A DNA stretch of 64,000 nucleotides from Paenibacillus sp. Root52 (GTDB taxonomy: Bacteria; Bacillota; Bacilli; Paenibacillales; Paenibacillaceae): assembly GCF_001426865.1 (NCBI RefSeq), contig NZ_LMFO01000001.1, positions 124,001 through 188,000 of the forward strand, given 5' to 3'. The position numbers were made by a program, and so were the translations under genes. The number at the start of each line of letters is the position of its first letter. Position 1 is the first letter of the stretch. The notes beneath the pieces are model-generated. The model worked only from the letters and a program-made list of their open reading frames with translations, had not been told where the DNA came from and searched no databases. Below are positions 1 through 8,270 of this stretch, piece after piece.

Positions 1-1
1 G

Positions 2-289
2 GATTTATTGCGCTCGCTGCCTGACCGAAGCTGTGATACGATTTACTTTGATCCGATGTTTCGTGAGCCAATGATGGACTCCAGTGCCATCCAGCCTCTA
101 CGAGAGTATGCAAACGCAAATGCTTTAGCGGAAGAGAGTATTGTTGAAGCGAAGCGAGTGGCACGTAAGCGGATCGTTATGAAGGAAAAGCGCGGCAGCG
201 TTGAGTTTACGAGGCTTGGATTTGAGGTACTGGATCGAGCTAATGCAAAAACACTGTACGGAGTGATTAATGTTGAAAGTGGAAGCTAA
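2..289 (+). CDS. class I SAM-dependent methyltransferase, 3' end only (RsmJ/DUF548-like)
   Basis: This is the C-terminal part of a gene whose start lies before the window; the reading frame is open from base 2 (about 95 codons). The segment IYFDPMFREPMM resembles the D-P-M-[FY]-P/R motif of the RsmJ-like 16S rRNA m2G methyltransferase family, where the Asp-Pro pair lies next to the bound S-adenosylmethionine and substrate. It is followed by a short alpha/beta segment with basic patches (VARKRIVMKEKRG). It overlaps the start of miaA by 20 bp, so the two genes are very likely co-transcribed and both would act on RNA modification. The exact substrate is inference because the SAM-binding glycine motif is outside the window. 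Confidence 0.6.
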   Translation, partial: DLLRSLPDRSCDTIYFDPMFREPMMDSSAIQPLREYANANALAEESIVEAKRVARKRIVMKEKRGSVEFTRLGFEVLDRANAKTLYGVINVESGS

Positions 290-1220
290 GCCGAAATTGC
301 TTGTATTGGTTGGTCCAACAGCAGTAGGCAAAACAAGAATGAGCATTGAGCTTGCCAAAGCGTTTCATTGTGAGATTATTTCGGGAGATTCCATGCAGGT
401 ATATCGCGAAATGGATATTGGCACGGCTAAAATTACCCAAGATGAGATGGAGGGCATTCCTCACCATCTGATTGATATACATGAACCGGAGTATCCTTAC
501 TCCGTGGCAGAGTTTCAAGAGAGCGCTACACGATTAATTGGAGAAATTCAAGAACGTGGTAAACTCCCGTTTATTGTAGGTGGAACCGGACTATACGTCG
601 AATCGGTATGTTATGGATTTCAGTTCTCGGATAGCGGCTCCGACGAAGCGTTTCGCGAAGAGCAATTTCGTTATGCGGAGCAACATGGGCCTCAGGCGCT
701 TCACGATAAACTAAGAGCAGTCGATCCTGTGAGTGCAGATCGTTTGCACATGAATGACCAGCGAAGAATTGTGCGGGCGTTGGAGATCCATCATTTAACG
801 GGTGAGAAATGGTCAGATCAGCTTGCTGCTCAAAAGAAAGAGTCACCATACGATCTAAGCATCATTGGACTCACGATGGATCGTGCGAAGCTGTACAGCC
901 GAGTAGAGGAACGAATCGACCTAATGATCGAGCAGGGCTTAGTCGATGAAGTGAAATCCTTGTTAGATCGTGGTGTTGCCAGAGGGCATATTTCCATGCA
1001 AGGGCTTGGCTACAAGGAAATTGCTGCATATCTACAAGGGGAAGTAAGTTGGGAAGCGGCAGTGGAATGGTTGAAAAGGGACACACGTCGATTCGCTAAA
1101 CGTCAATTGTCCTGGTTCCGTCACATGAAAGATATCGAGTGGGTCGATGTGACAGATACTGAACATTTTGCAGGTAATCTTGAGCAAGTATCTGGATTAA
1201 TTAGACAGAAATTTAGTTGA
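270..1220 (+). CDS. miaA: tRNA dimethylallyltransferase MiaA
   Basis: Transfers a dimethylallyl group from dimethylallyl diphosphate to N6 of A37 in tRNAs that read UNN codons. The 316-residue length is usual for the family. The N-terminus carries the P-loop GPTAVGKT at residues 15-22, followed by SGDSMQVYREMDIGTAK and the family segment PHHLIDIHEPEYPYSVAEF; GGTGLYVES and QRRIVRALEI are also typical. The start is ATG 270 inside the end of the preceding methyltransferase gene, with GGAGTG just upstream. In Bacillus subtilis miaA is likewise followed by hfq. An intrinsic terminator follows the stop codon, so hfq has its own promoter here. Confidence 0.97.
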   Translation: MLKVEAKPKLLVLVGPTAVGKTRMSIELAKAFHCEIISGDSMQVYREMDIGTAKITQDEMEGIPHHLIDIHEPEYPYSVAEFQESATRLIGEIQERGKLPFIVGGTGLYVESVCYGFQFSDSGSDEAFREEQFRYAEQHGPQALHDKLRAVDPVSADRLHMNDQRRIVRALEIHHLTGEKWSDQLAAQKKESPYDLSIIGLTMDRAKLYSRVEERIDLMIEQGLVDEVKSLLDRGVARGHISMQGLGYKEIAAYLQGEVSWEAAVEWLKRDTRRFAKRQLSWFRHMKDIEWVDVTDTEHFAGNLEQVSGLIRQKFS

Positions 1221-1255
1221 TCTATAACAGAATACTTAGTATTACAACTTTTGTA

Positions 1256-1296
1256 CCTCTCTCTTTTTAATAAAAAGAGGGAGGTTTTATATTTTT
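1256..1296 (+). terminator. intrinsic terminator after miaA
   Basis: An A/T and pyrimidine-rich inverted repeat, CCTCTCTCTTTTT paired with AAAAAGAGGGAGG, is followed by a T-rich tract. It lies 36 bp after the miaA stop codon. Confidence 0.8.
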
Positions 1297-1456
1297 ATGA
1301 TTATGAAGTTGATATAACTACTGGGCATATTTAAACTTACTCATTGATGATCGAAGAAAGCGAGATTATAGTTCGCAGAATCAGCATGCAACCAATTTGA
1401 GAGAAGAACAGTGGGATCGAGAAGAAAAGCGTTAACAAACGAAGGATTTGTCCCTC

Positions 1457-1485
1457 TTTTGCAAATCTGGCAAGCGGTGTATAAT
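1457..1485 (+). promoter_or_regulatory. candidate distal promoter of hfq
   Basis: TTTTGC and a perfect TATAAT (1480-1485) are separated by 17 bp. The -35 is poor, so this is a tentative sigma-A promoter. Confidence 0.35.
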
Positions 1486-1571
1486 GGATAAGTCTTCTAG
1501 TTATTAATGTGCTGATGAGAAGGTGCAAAATAGCAGACAAGGGGTTTTTGTGGATTATATGAAACTGTTCA

Positions 1572-1580
1572 TGATATAAT
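1572..1580 (+). promoter_or_regulatory. candidate extended -10 promoter of hfq
   Basis: TGATATAAT matches the extended -10 pattern TGnTATAAT. No good -35 hexamer is seen, which is acceptable for extended -10 promoters. It lies about 70 bp before the hfq start codon. Confidence 0.5.
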
Positions 1581-1652
1581 AGCACGAAAGCTACTCAGCG
1601 ATATTGAATATTACTTATCACGAATTCAAATGAACCAATGGGGGTACGGCTA

Positions 1653-1895
1653 ATGAACAAGTCCATCAACATCCAAGATACGTTCTTGAACCAACTGCGG
1701 AAAGAAAACATTCCTGCTACGGTCTATCTGACCAACGGCTTCCAAATCCGCGGAACGATCAAGGCATTTGACAATTTTACGATCGTCATTGACAGCGACG
1801 GACGCCAGCAAATGGTCTACAAGCACGCCATCTCCACGTTCACGCCGCAACGCAGCGTATCGCTGATGCAGCAAGACAACAACGGCGAAGCTTAA
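1653..1895 (+). CDS. hfq: RNA chaperone Hfq
   Basis: Hexameric Sm-like RNA-binding protein that pairs small RNAs with mRNAs. The 80-residue product has the Sm1 motif region ([20 protein letters not shown]) and the Sm2 signature YKHAIST, in which the K-H pair belongs to the proximal RNA-binding face. The start is ATG 1653, placed 8 bp after GGGGG; an in-frame ATG at 1638 lies upstream of that ribosome binding site and is less likely. The C-terminal tail is short (QQDNNGEA), as in other Gram-positive Hfq proteins. Base composition is richer in G+C than its flanks, as in many conserved short genes. Confidence 0.97.
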   Translation: MNKSINIQDTFLNQLRKENIPATVYLTNGFQIRGTIKAFDNFTIVIDSDGRQQMVYKHAISTFTPQRSVSLMQQDNNGEA

Positions 1896-1951
1896 AAAAT
1901 TACGAAACCTTTTTATCAACCATTTCGTCTACATGTATAGGAATTGAAGCA

Positions 1952-1979
1952 GAGCAACCTGAATAAGGGTTGTTCTTTT
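1952..1979 (+). terminator. intrinsic terminator after hfq
   Basis: GAGCAACC pairs with GGTTGTTC (one G-U pair) across an 8-nt loop and is followed by a short T-tract. Confidence 0.55.
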
Positions 1980-2062
1980 CATTCCGGGCAAAATAAGTTT
2001 AATATAAGCTTAGCCAACAGACGAATAGAAATTACGCAACCGAAAGGGAGTCAGGAGGTAAC

Positions 2063-4741
2063 ATGCCAAACGATCCGTTGTCGAGGTCTAATAATCGCAA
2101 TAGCAATAATAAGTCAACCAAAAAAGCGAAACCAAAGACCTCTAAAAAGAAAAAAATTACGGGTAAACGCGTTGGATGGACACTGTTTTTCACAATGGCA
2201 ATCGCCATTTTCTGTGCACTAGGTGGGTATTTGTTCATTATGGTGAGTGGGCAGAAATTGCTCGACGCCAATATGGACAAAACTACGATTAATGAAACGT
2301 CCAAGGTGTATGACCGCAATGGTCAACTAATGGGCGAATTGTCCATTAAGAAATTAGAACCGGTGGATAGTGATGCTATTCCGAAATTATTGAAAGAAGC
2401 CTTTGTTGCTACAGAAGATAAACGTTTTTATGAACATCAGGGTGTAGATATCTGGTCGATCGGACGTGCCGCGGTAAAAGATGTTATGGCTCGTTCAATG
2501 GTTGAGGGCGGAAGTACGCTGACCCAACAATTGGCCAAAAACATGTTTTTGTCTCGTGACAAAACATTTTTCCGGAAAGCAACGGAAGTATCCATTGCTA
2601 TGGCGCTAGAACGCAAATATACAAAAGACGAAATTTTGACGATGTATCTGAACCGAATTTTCTTCGGTCATCAACGTTATGGAATTCAAGCAGCATCCGA
2701 ATTTTATTTTGGTGTGAAGAAGCTGGATGAACTAGAATTGTGGCAAATTGCAACGCTGGCTGCGATGCCTAAAGGGCCTTCAGCGTACAATCCACTGAGT
2801 AACCCTAACGATTCCAAAGCGCGTCGTGCTGTTGTTCTGCAGCTCATGTATGAGCAAGGTTACATCAGTAAAGCTGAGATGGACAAAGCGAAGGCAGTTG
2901 ATTACGACTATACGCCACCAGAGAAAGAGAAGAAGTATCAGCCATTCATCGACTACGTTCTTCGTGAAGCAGAGCGAGTAACTGGCAAAACAGAAGATGA
3001 TCTCAATATTGGTGGATACAAAATTTACACAACGATGGACGCTCAGGCTCAAACCGCAATGGAAAAAGCCTTTGCAGATGATAGCTTATTTGAAGAAAGT
3101 AAGGACGATCAGAAGGTTCAAGGCTCAATGGTTATTATGAACCATGAAAATGGTAGTCTCGTTGCGCTTCTAGGTGGACGGGATTATCAGACTAAGGGTT
3201 ATAGCCGGGTAACACAAAGCCGCAGGCAGCCAGGTTCAGCCTTTAAACCGATCGTTTCCTATGCACCAGCGCTAGAGACAGGCGATTATAATGCTAACTC
3301 TGCTCTAAGTAATGCGAAGCAATGTTTCGGTAATTACTGTCCGAATAACCTACACGGATATTCTTCGACGATTAGTATGACGGATGCAATTACTAAATCA
3401 GAGAACATTCCGGCTGTATGGCTGTTGGACAAAATTGGTGTGAACGCGGGCATAAACTTTGCCAAAAGTGTTGGTATTCAAATGGCAGATGAGGATAAAA
3501 ACCTTGCGATCGCACTAGGTGGTCTGAGCAAAGGTACGAATACACTGGAGATGGCTCAGGCATATAGTGCCTTTGCAAATCTGGGTGAGTATCAACAGGC
3601 TTATTCAATTAAAGAGGTTAAAGACAGCACAGATAAAGCGATCTATAAGCATGATAAATCAGACACAACTCGTGTCATGAGTGAACAGAATGCGTATCAA
3701 TTGACTCAAATGCTGCAAAATGTAGTTAATGATGGTACTGGACGTTCTGCACGCTTAGATCGACCGGTAGCAGGTAAAACAGGTACTGTTCAAAGTGGAA
3801 TCGCGGGCAATAGTGCGAACCGTGACGTATGGTTTGTTGGATATACGCCAGAATGGACGGCCGCCGTATGGATGGGTTACGACAACCCTGATGCGACGCA
3901 CATGCTCAAGAACAGTAGTAAACTTTCAGCTGCTTTCTTCGCTAAAGTTATGAGTGATGCGTTAAAAGGTGTACCGGTTAAGGAGTTCAAGGCGCCAGAA
4001 GGCGGACAGACACCTATTCCGGAGCCAGAACCGGAACAACCGCAACTGTCGGTGAGTGGTTTGAGCGGATCCTATGATCCTACATCGCAAATTGTATCAC
4101 TCAACTGGACAGGAACAGGGGATGCGAATACACAGTATCGGATCTACCGGAAGGAAACATCTGAAGCACAGTTTACACATCTTATTGATTCCATTGGAGC
4201 AACCAGTACGCAGGATCTAAGTGCTCTTCCGGGACTAACCTACGAGTACTATGTGACTGCTTATGATTTGGCTACAGGTGTTGAAACTGCACCTACCAAT
4301 ACCATTTCTCTCATGATTGAAGCGCAGGAAGCGATACCAGATGAAACTGAGCCAGATCCGGATCCAGGATTGGATCCAGGCACAGAGCAACCAGGAGTAG
4401 ACAATCCGGATGATGGATCAAATGGAAACAGCAATCCTGGGGACAACAATGGTAACGGTAATCAGAATGGTAACAACGGAAACAATGGAAATGGTAACAA
4501 CGGCAATAACGGCAATGGAAATGGAAATGGAAATGGTGGATCGGAGCAAGGCGGCGGTCAACCAGGAGATGGAGGTACTCCTCCGGATCAAGGCACAACT
4601 GACCCTGGTAACACTGGTGATGATTCTACAGGTGGGACCGTTACGACGCCAGGTGAAGTAGTGAGTCCTGATCCTGGTAGTGACGGTACAAACCAACAGC
4701 CTGATGCGCCAGCTAGTACTCAATCAGGAACTGATGGATAG
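2063..4741 (+). CDS. bifunctional class A penicillin-binding protein (PBP1A type) with FN3 domain and low-complexity tail
   Basis: Polymerises glycan strands and cross-links peptides in peptidoglycan at the outer face of the membrane. The 892-residue product has a basic cytoplasmic head (1-35), one membrane segment (about 38-60), a GT51 transglycosylase domain with catalytic Glu118 in TEDKRFYEHQG and the GGSTLTQQLAKN motif, and a transpeptidase domain with SAFK (nucleophile Ser392), SEN (446-448) and KTGT (572-575). A fibronectin type III-like module (about 660-755) follows, then a Pro/Asp/Gly/Asn-rich tail to the end. AGGAGG at 2053-2058 fixes the ATG 2063 start. All catalytic residues are present. 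It is monocistronic between two terminators. Confidence 0.96.
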   Translation: MPNDPLSRSNNRNSNNKSTKKAKPKTSKKKKITGKRVGWTLFFTMAIAIFCALGGYLFIMVSGQKLLDANMDKTTINETSKVYDRNGQLMGELSIKKLEPVDSDAIPKLLKEAFVATEDKRFYEHQGVDIWSIGRAAVKDVMARSMVEGGSTLTQQLAKNMFLSRDKTFFRKATEVSIAMALERKYTKDEILTMYLNRIFFGHQRYGIQAASEFYFGVKKLDELELWQIATLAAMPKGPSAYNPLSNPNDSKARRAVVLQLMYEQGYISKAEMDKAKAVDYDYTPPEKEKKYQPFIDYVLREAERVTGKTEDDLNIGGYKIYTTMDAQAQTAMEKAFADDSLFEESKDDQKVQGSMVIMNHENGSLVALLGGRDYQTKGYSRVTQSRRQPGSAFKPIVSYAPALETGDYNANSALSNAKQCFGNYCPNNLHGYSSTISMTDAITKSENIPAVWLLDKIGVNAGINFAKSVGIQMADEDKNLAIALGGLSKGTNTLEMAQAYSAFANLGEYQQAYSIKEVKDSTDKAIYKHDKSDTTRVMSEQNAYQLTQMLQNVVNDGTGRSARLDRPVAGKTGTVQSGIAGNSANRDVWFVGYTPEWTAAVWMGYDNPDATHMLKNSSKLSAAFFAKVMSDALKGVPVKEFKAPEGGQTPIPEPEPEQPQLSVSGLSGSYDPTSQIVSLNWTGTGDANTQYRIYRKETSEAQFTHLIDSIGATSTQDLSALPGLTYEYYVTAYDLATGVETAPTNTISLMIEAQEAIPDETEPDPDPGLDPGTEQPGVDNPDDGSNGNSNPGDNNGNGNQNGNNGNNGNGNNGNNGNGNGNGNGGSEQGGGQPGDGGTPPDQGTTDPGNTGDDSTGGTVTTPGEVVSPDPGSDGTNQQPDAPASTQSGTDG

Positions 4742-4773
4742 TTCGTTACGCTGATTCCAATCTTCCATGCATA

Positions 4774-4817
4774 AGAATCTGCTTCCCGATTAACTCGGGA
4801 GGTAGGTTCTTTTTTTT
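4774..4817 (+). terminator. intrinsic terminator after the PBP gene
   Basis: A long stem formed by AGAATCTGCTTCCCGA and TCGGGAGGTAGGTTCT with a short loop, followed by eight or more T. Confidence 0.9.
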
Positions 4818-4858
4818 ATTTTTCTTTCAAATGAAAGGTAACGATTGAGGTGGGTGAA

Positions 4859-4896
4859 AGCTTAATTTTGAGTGTATAACTCAAATATGGTAAGCT
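4859..4896. promoter_or_regulatory. nested inverted repeat upstream of the DUF402 gene
   Basis: AGCTTA and TAAGCT enclose a second pair, TTGAGT and ACTCAA, giving a 38-bp nested dyad. It has no T-tract, so it looks more like an operator or structured leader than a terminator. Role unknown. Confidence 0.45.
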
Positions 4897-5026
4897 GTAA
4901 CTATTCGTAATACGCCTGCGCAAAGCCGAATAAGAGCCGGTTGCTCGAAGCTCGGTGATGGGGTGTATGCATTGTTCACCAATAATAGAGCAGGTCACGA
5001 CCTGTGGTCGGCAAAGAGGGGTTCGT

Positions 5027-5590
5027 ATGAAACGGAAATTCGGGGATCGCGCAAACTGGCGCCGGATTACGAACCGACAATTTACATGCCGGTTTGTTCA
5101 ATCCAAAATATTTACAGGATACATCACGTTGTATACGATACAGGATCTGAAAGAACCTCTGTGGAAAACCTATGGGGGAAGCACATTTTGTATCGCAGAT
5201 AAAGGTTATTCTTGGTTACAGTATTATCCCAAAGGAGAGCACTTTGTCGTCACAGCGATGTTTGATGATCAGGAGCGTATCGTAGAATGGTATATTGACA
5301 CGTGCCGCAGTCAAGGCATAACGGATCAAGGCGTACCGTGGTTTGATGATTTATACTTGGATGTTGTCGTATTAAAGGACGGAGAGGTATTTTTGCTGGA
5401 CGAGGATGAGCTCGAAGATGCATTGTCTCGTAAGCACATTACAACCGGAGACTACGACTTGGCAAACAAGACTGCTAAGGAATTGCTTCACGCAATTGAT
5501 GCGCATGTATTTCCGTATTTTCAATTGTCATTGAAGCACCGACAAACGTTGTTCGAAAATGGAGAGTTTAGAAAGAACGTTCAGATTTAA
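5027..5590 (+). CDS. DUF402 family protein (YgaC/Ntdp-like)
   Basis: A 187-residue soluble protein of the DUF402 family. Characterised relatives include Gram-positive nucleoside tri-/diphosphatases of the Ntdp/YgaC type and the fosfomycin-pathway protein FomD. Family traits visible here are the acidic DDLYLDVVVLKDGEVF strand pair, the LLDEDELEDAL segment and the aromatic FPYFQ helix near the C-terminus; the Asp/Glu residues would bind divalent metal. The start is ATG 5027 after AGAGGGG, because the 24 codons upstream in the same frame have no ribosome binding site. Phosphatase activity is inferred from the family; substrate is unknown. Confidence 0.8.
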   Translation: MKRKFGDRANWRRITNRQFTCRFVQSKIFTGYITLYTIQDLKEPLWKTYGGSTFCIADKGYSWLQYYPKGEHFVVTAMFDDQERIVEWYIDTCRSQGITDQGVPWFDDLYLDVVVLKDGEVFLLDEDELEDALSRKHITTGDYDLANKTAKELLHAIDAHVFPYFQLSLKHRQTLFENGEFRKNVQI

Positions 5591-5621
5591 TGTTTTACAA
5601 TGCTTTAACAATGAAAGATTA

Positions 5622-5659
5622 GGGCATGGTTTCATTTTGAATGGAGCCATGCCTCTTTC
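5622..5659 (+). terminator. intrinsic terminator after the DUF402 gene
   Basis: GGGCATGGTTTCATT pairs with AATGGAGCCATGCC with several G-U pairs, followed by CTCTTTC. The T-tract is imperfect. Confidence 0.6.
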
Positions 5660-5741
5660 GTATGCTTTTGGCAATGAAAATAAGTGTATAATCTTCCGTC
5701 AGATAACTTGGAATTCGTTGCATGAGGTAATCGAGTAATCG

Positions 5742-5749
5742 CATATACT
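5742..5749 (+). promoter_or_regulatory. possible sigma-E-like -10 element of spoVK
   Basis: CATATACT resembles the sigma-E -10 consensus CATACA-T and lies about 20 bp before the spoVK start. The -35 half is not convincing, so this is only suggestive; spoVK is a mother-cell gene in B. subtilis. Confidence 0.25.
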
Positions 5750-5769
5750 GTCTTAACGAGGTGATTACT

Positions 5770-6744
5770 GTGGACGAGAGCGCCAGAAAAATAACTGTAA
5801 ACGATTCGCGCATTAATATTGTTTTCAAAAGCCAAGATCTCTTAGAGCTCACATCCGAGCAAGCGGAAGACATGGCATTAATCAGTAATCATTATGAATC
5901 GGCAGCGGATATATTTCGTGATATGCGAGAAATGATTGGGTTAGAAAAAGTTAAAGATCTGATTTACGAAATCTACGCGCTGATTCAGGTGAAGAAATTT
6001 CGGGATGAGCAGGGATTGAAAAGTAGTAAGCAGGTTTATCATATGATTTTTAAAGGCAATCCAGGAACGGGTAAAACTACAGTTGCGCGAATCATCTCTA
6101 AGATGTTGAATCGGATGGGCGTGTTAAGTAAAGGACATCTTGTTGAGGTAGAGCGAGCAGATTTAGTCGGTGAATATATTGGGCATACTGCATTAAAAAC
6201 AAGAGAATTAGTGAAAAAAGCTATGGGTGGCATTCTATTTATAGATGAGGCATACAGTCTTGCCCGTGGCGGGGAGAAGGATTTTGGAAAAGAGGCCATT
6301 GATTGTCTTGTTAAGGTGATGGAAGATAAAAGTGAGGATCTAATTATTATTCTCGCGGGGTATCCGAATGAAATGGGAGATTTTTTAGAAATTAACACGG
6401 GTCTGCCTTCAAGATTCCCTATACAAATTAGCTTCGATGATTATTCTACAGATGAATTGATGCTGATTGCGATGAAGATGGCTACGGAGAAGGACTACAA
6501 TATTACGTCTGATGCCATGATCAAATTAAAAGAACTGATTCAATATGAAAAAGACATTCGTAATCATTTTAGCAACGCCAGATATGTTAGGAATGTGATT
6601 GAAAAGGCGATTAGGCATCAAGCGGTTAGACTCATGGGCAGACCCGGTAACATTTCCAAACAAAATCTGATGGATCTATTAGCGAGAGATATCTCCTCCA
6701 AAACGATGGAAACGAGCCTGAACAATCATATTATTTTCCAATAA
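5770..6744 (+). CDS. spoVK: stage V sporulation protein K, AAA+ ATPase
   Basis: Mother-cell AAA+ ATPase needed for spore maturation in Bacillus; related to CbbX/CfxQ-type remodelling ATPases. The 324-residue product has Walker A GNPGTGKT (96-103, Lys102), Walker B GILFIDE (154-160), and sensor segments IILAGYP and GLPSRFP before an alpha-helical C-terminal lid (NHFSNARYVRNVIEKA). The chosen start is GTG 5770, 6 bp after GAGGTG; a GTG at 5761 would overlap that ribosome binding site. It lies directly upstream of hflX, as in B. subtilis. The molecular target of SpoVK is not known. Confidence 0.95.
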   Translation: MDESARKITVNDSRINIVFKSQDLLELTSEQAEDMALISNHYESAADIFRDMREMIGLEKVKDLIYEIYALIQVKKFRDEQGLKSSKQVYHMIFKGNPGTGKTTVARIISKMLNRMGVLSKGHLVEVERADLVGEYIGHTALKTRELVKKAMGGILFIDEAYSLARGGEKDFGKEAIDCLVKVMEDKSEDLIIILAGYPNEMGDFLEINTGLPSRFPIQISFDDYSTDELMLIAMKMATEKDYNITSDAMIKLKELIQYEKDIRNHFSNARYVRNVIEKAIRHQAVRLMGRPGNISKQNLMDLLARDISSKTMETSLNNHIIFQ

Positions 6745-6801
6745 TACTGCCTAGAATATTTGAAGTTTCTGCTAAAGTAAGCGATAATATAATTTTGGAT
6801 C

Positions 6802-6827
6802 AGCCGACCGGTTCAACCGGTTCGGCT
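6802..6827 (+). terminator. GC-rich hairpin between spoVK and hflX
   Basis: AGCCGA and CCGG arms form a compact stem with TCGGCT and CCGG. It is not followed by a T-tract, so it may be a weak terminator or an mRNA stabiliser. Confidence 0.4.
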
Positions 6828-6899
6828 TAAAGTATGCGATGCCAAAACGTCCTGTGAAAATGGGGCGAGTTGATGTGGATATAAGGAGTGAGTTGACTA

Positions 6900-8186
6900 A
6901 TGACAAGTGGAACACATGATACAGATCAAGTTAAAAAAGACCGCGCTATATTGGTTAGTTTGATTACAGATGAAGTTAAACGATCTGGAATTAATCCGGA
7001 GTATTCCTTGGAAGAGCTTGTAAAGCTCGCTGAGACGGCTGGAGTAGAAGTATTAAGTGTGCTCTCTCAAAATCGGGAGACACGGGATACAAAATGGTTC
7101 ATTGGTAAAGGAAAAGTGGAAGAGCTTCGTGCAGCAGCAGAGGAACTAGGAGCTACCACGGCAATTTTTGACCAGGAGTTGTCTGGGGCTCAGGTTCGTA
7201 ACCTGGAAGAAGCATTGGATCTCAAAATTATTGACCGTACACAATTGATTCTAGACATATTCGCCCAACGTGCCAACACACGTGAAGGTATCATTCAAGT
7301 TGAATTGGCACAGTTAAGTTATCTGTTACCTCGCTTGTCGGGTCACGGTAAAAACTTATCACGGCTTGGCGGTGGAATCGGGACACGGGGACCAGGTGAG
7401 AGCAAGCTCGAGACGGATCGCCGACATATCCGTGGTCGTATAGATGATCTTAAACGTCATCTGGAAGAAGTAACAAGGCACCGTAAATTGCACCGTGAGC
7501 GCCGTAAGAAAACAGGTATCGTGCAAGTTGCTCTTGTTGGCTATACCAATGCAGGGAAATCCACGCTACTCAAACAATTAACTTCGGCAGATGTATATAT
7601 TCAAGATCAATTGTTTGCTACCTTAGATCCGACATCTCGTACAATGGAACTACCAAGTGGCAAAGAGATTGTACTTACCGATACTGTTGGATTTATCCAA
7701 AACCTTCCGCATGATCTGATTGCAGCGTTCCGTGCAACGTTGGAAGAGGTCAATGAAGCGGATCTCATTCTTCACGTTGTTGATGCTTCCTCGGCAATGC
7801 GTGATGATCAAATGAGAACGGTAGCCACTATCCTACAACAGCTTGGTTCAGGAGACAAGCCACAACTGGTCCTGTACAATAAAAAAGATGCATGTACACC
7901 TGAGCAACTAGAAATGTTACCTCTGGATAAGGACCACATCAAAGTGAGTGCGCTGGACGAAGCAGATCTTCTGATAATACGTGAACGTATCCAAGAAGAA
8001 TTGACAGGCGAAACCAAAAGGTTCCGTATTCCTGCGGAACGTGGCGATCTTACCTCGGTGTTATATAAAGTCGGAGATGTAGTAGAAACAACATTTGAAG
8101 AGAATGATGTTATTTATCAAGTGGAATTGCAGACTGGTGAATATGAGAAATACGGATATTTACTCGAAGACTTCATTGATTCGTAA
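6900..8186 (+). CDS. hflX: GTPase HflX
   Basis: Ribosome-associated GTPase that splits or rescues stalled 70S ribosomes under stress. The 428-residue protein has the N-terminal HflX domain (about 25-190, with the glycine-rich segment GGGIGTRGPGESKLETDRR), followed by a TRAFAC GTPase domain with G1 GYTNAGKST (about 213-221), G3 DTVGF and G4 NKKD, and a C-terminal region ending in YEKYGYLLEDF. AAGGAGTG lies 9 bp before the ATG. The spoVK-hflX-ynbB-glnR-glnA order matches B. subtilis, where this gene is ynbA. Confidence 0.96.
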   Translation: MTSGTHDTDQVKKDRAILVSLITDEVKRSGINPEYSLEELVKLAETAGVEVLSVLSQNRETRDTKWFIGKGKVEELRAAAEELGATTAIFDQELSGAQVRNLEEALDLKIIDRTQLILDIFAQRANTREGIIQVELAQLSYLLPRLSGHGKNLSRLGGGIGTRGPGESKLETDRRHIRGRIDDLKRHLEEVTRHRKLHRERRKKTGIVQVALVGYTNAGKSTLLKQLTSADVYIQDQLFATLDPTSRTMELPSGKEIVLTDTVGFIQNLPHDLIAAFRATLEEVNEADLILHVVDASSAMRDDQMRTVATILQQLGSGDKPQLVLYNKKDACTPEQLEMLPLDKDHIKVSALDEADLLIIRERIQEELTGETKRFRIPAERGDLTSVLYKVGDVVETTFEENDVIYQVELQTGEYEKYGYLLEDFIDS

Positions 8187-8270
8187 TATTCGTGATATGT
8201 TCATGTGATAAGTTGACACAATATATGCGATTAAAAGTCAGATTCGAGCAATGAAGGGGAATGAAGTACG

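Larger units (their letters stand above)
1297..1652 (+). other. long intergenic leader region upstream of hfq
   Basis: About 355 bp without a convincing gene. It contains two possible sigma-A promoters (around 1457-1485 and 1572-1580). The 82-codon open frame on the minus strand lacks a ribosome binding site and any recognisable family feature, so it is not called. A transcript from the upstream promoter would carry an untranslated leader of roughly 160 nt. Confidence 0.5.

Noticed and set aside
1456..1485. Similarity between CTTTTGCAAATCTGGC here and CTTTTGCAATCTGGC near 30193
   Set aside because: Only about 15 bases match and the flanks differ; probably chance or a common promoter/terminator-edge composition.
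1337..1585. 82-codon minus-strand frame between miaA and hfq
   Set aside because: No ribosome binding site or recognisable domain; overlaps the candidate hfq promoters.
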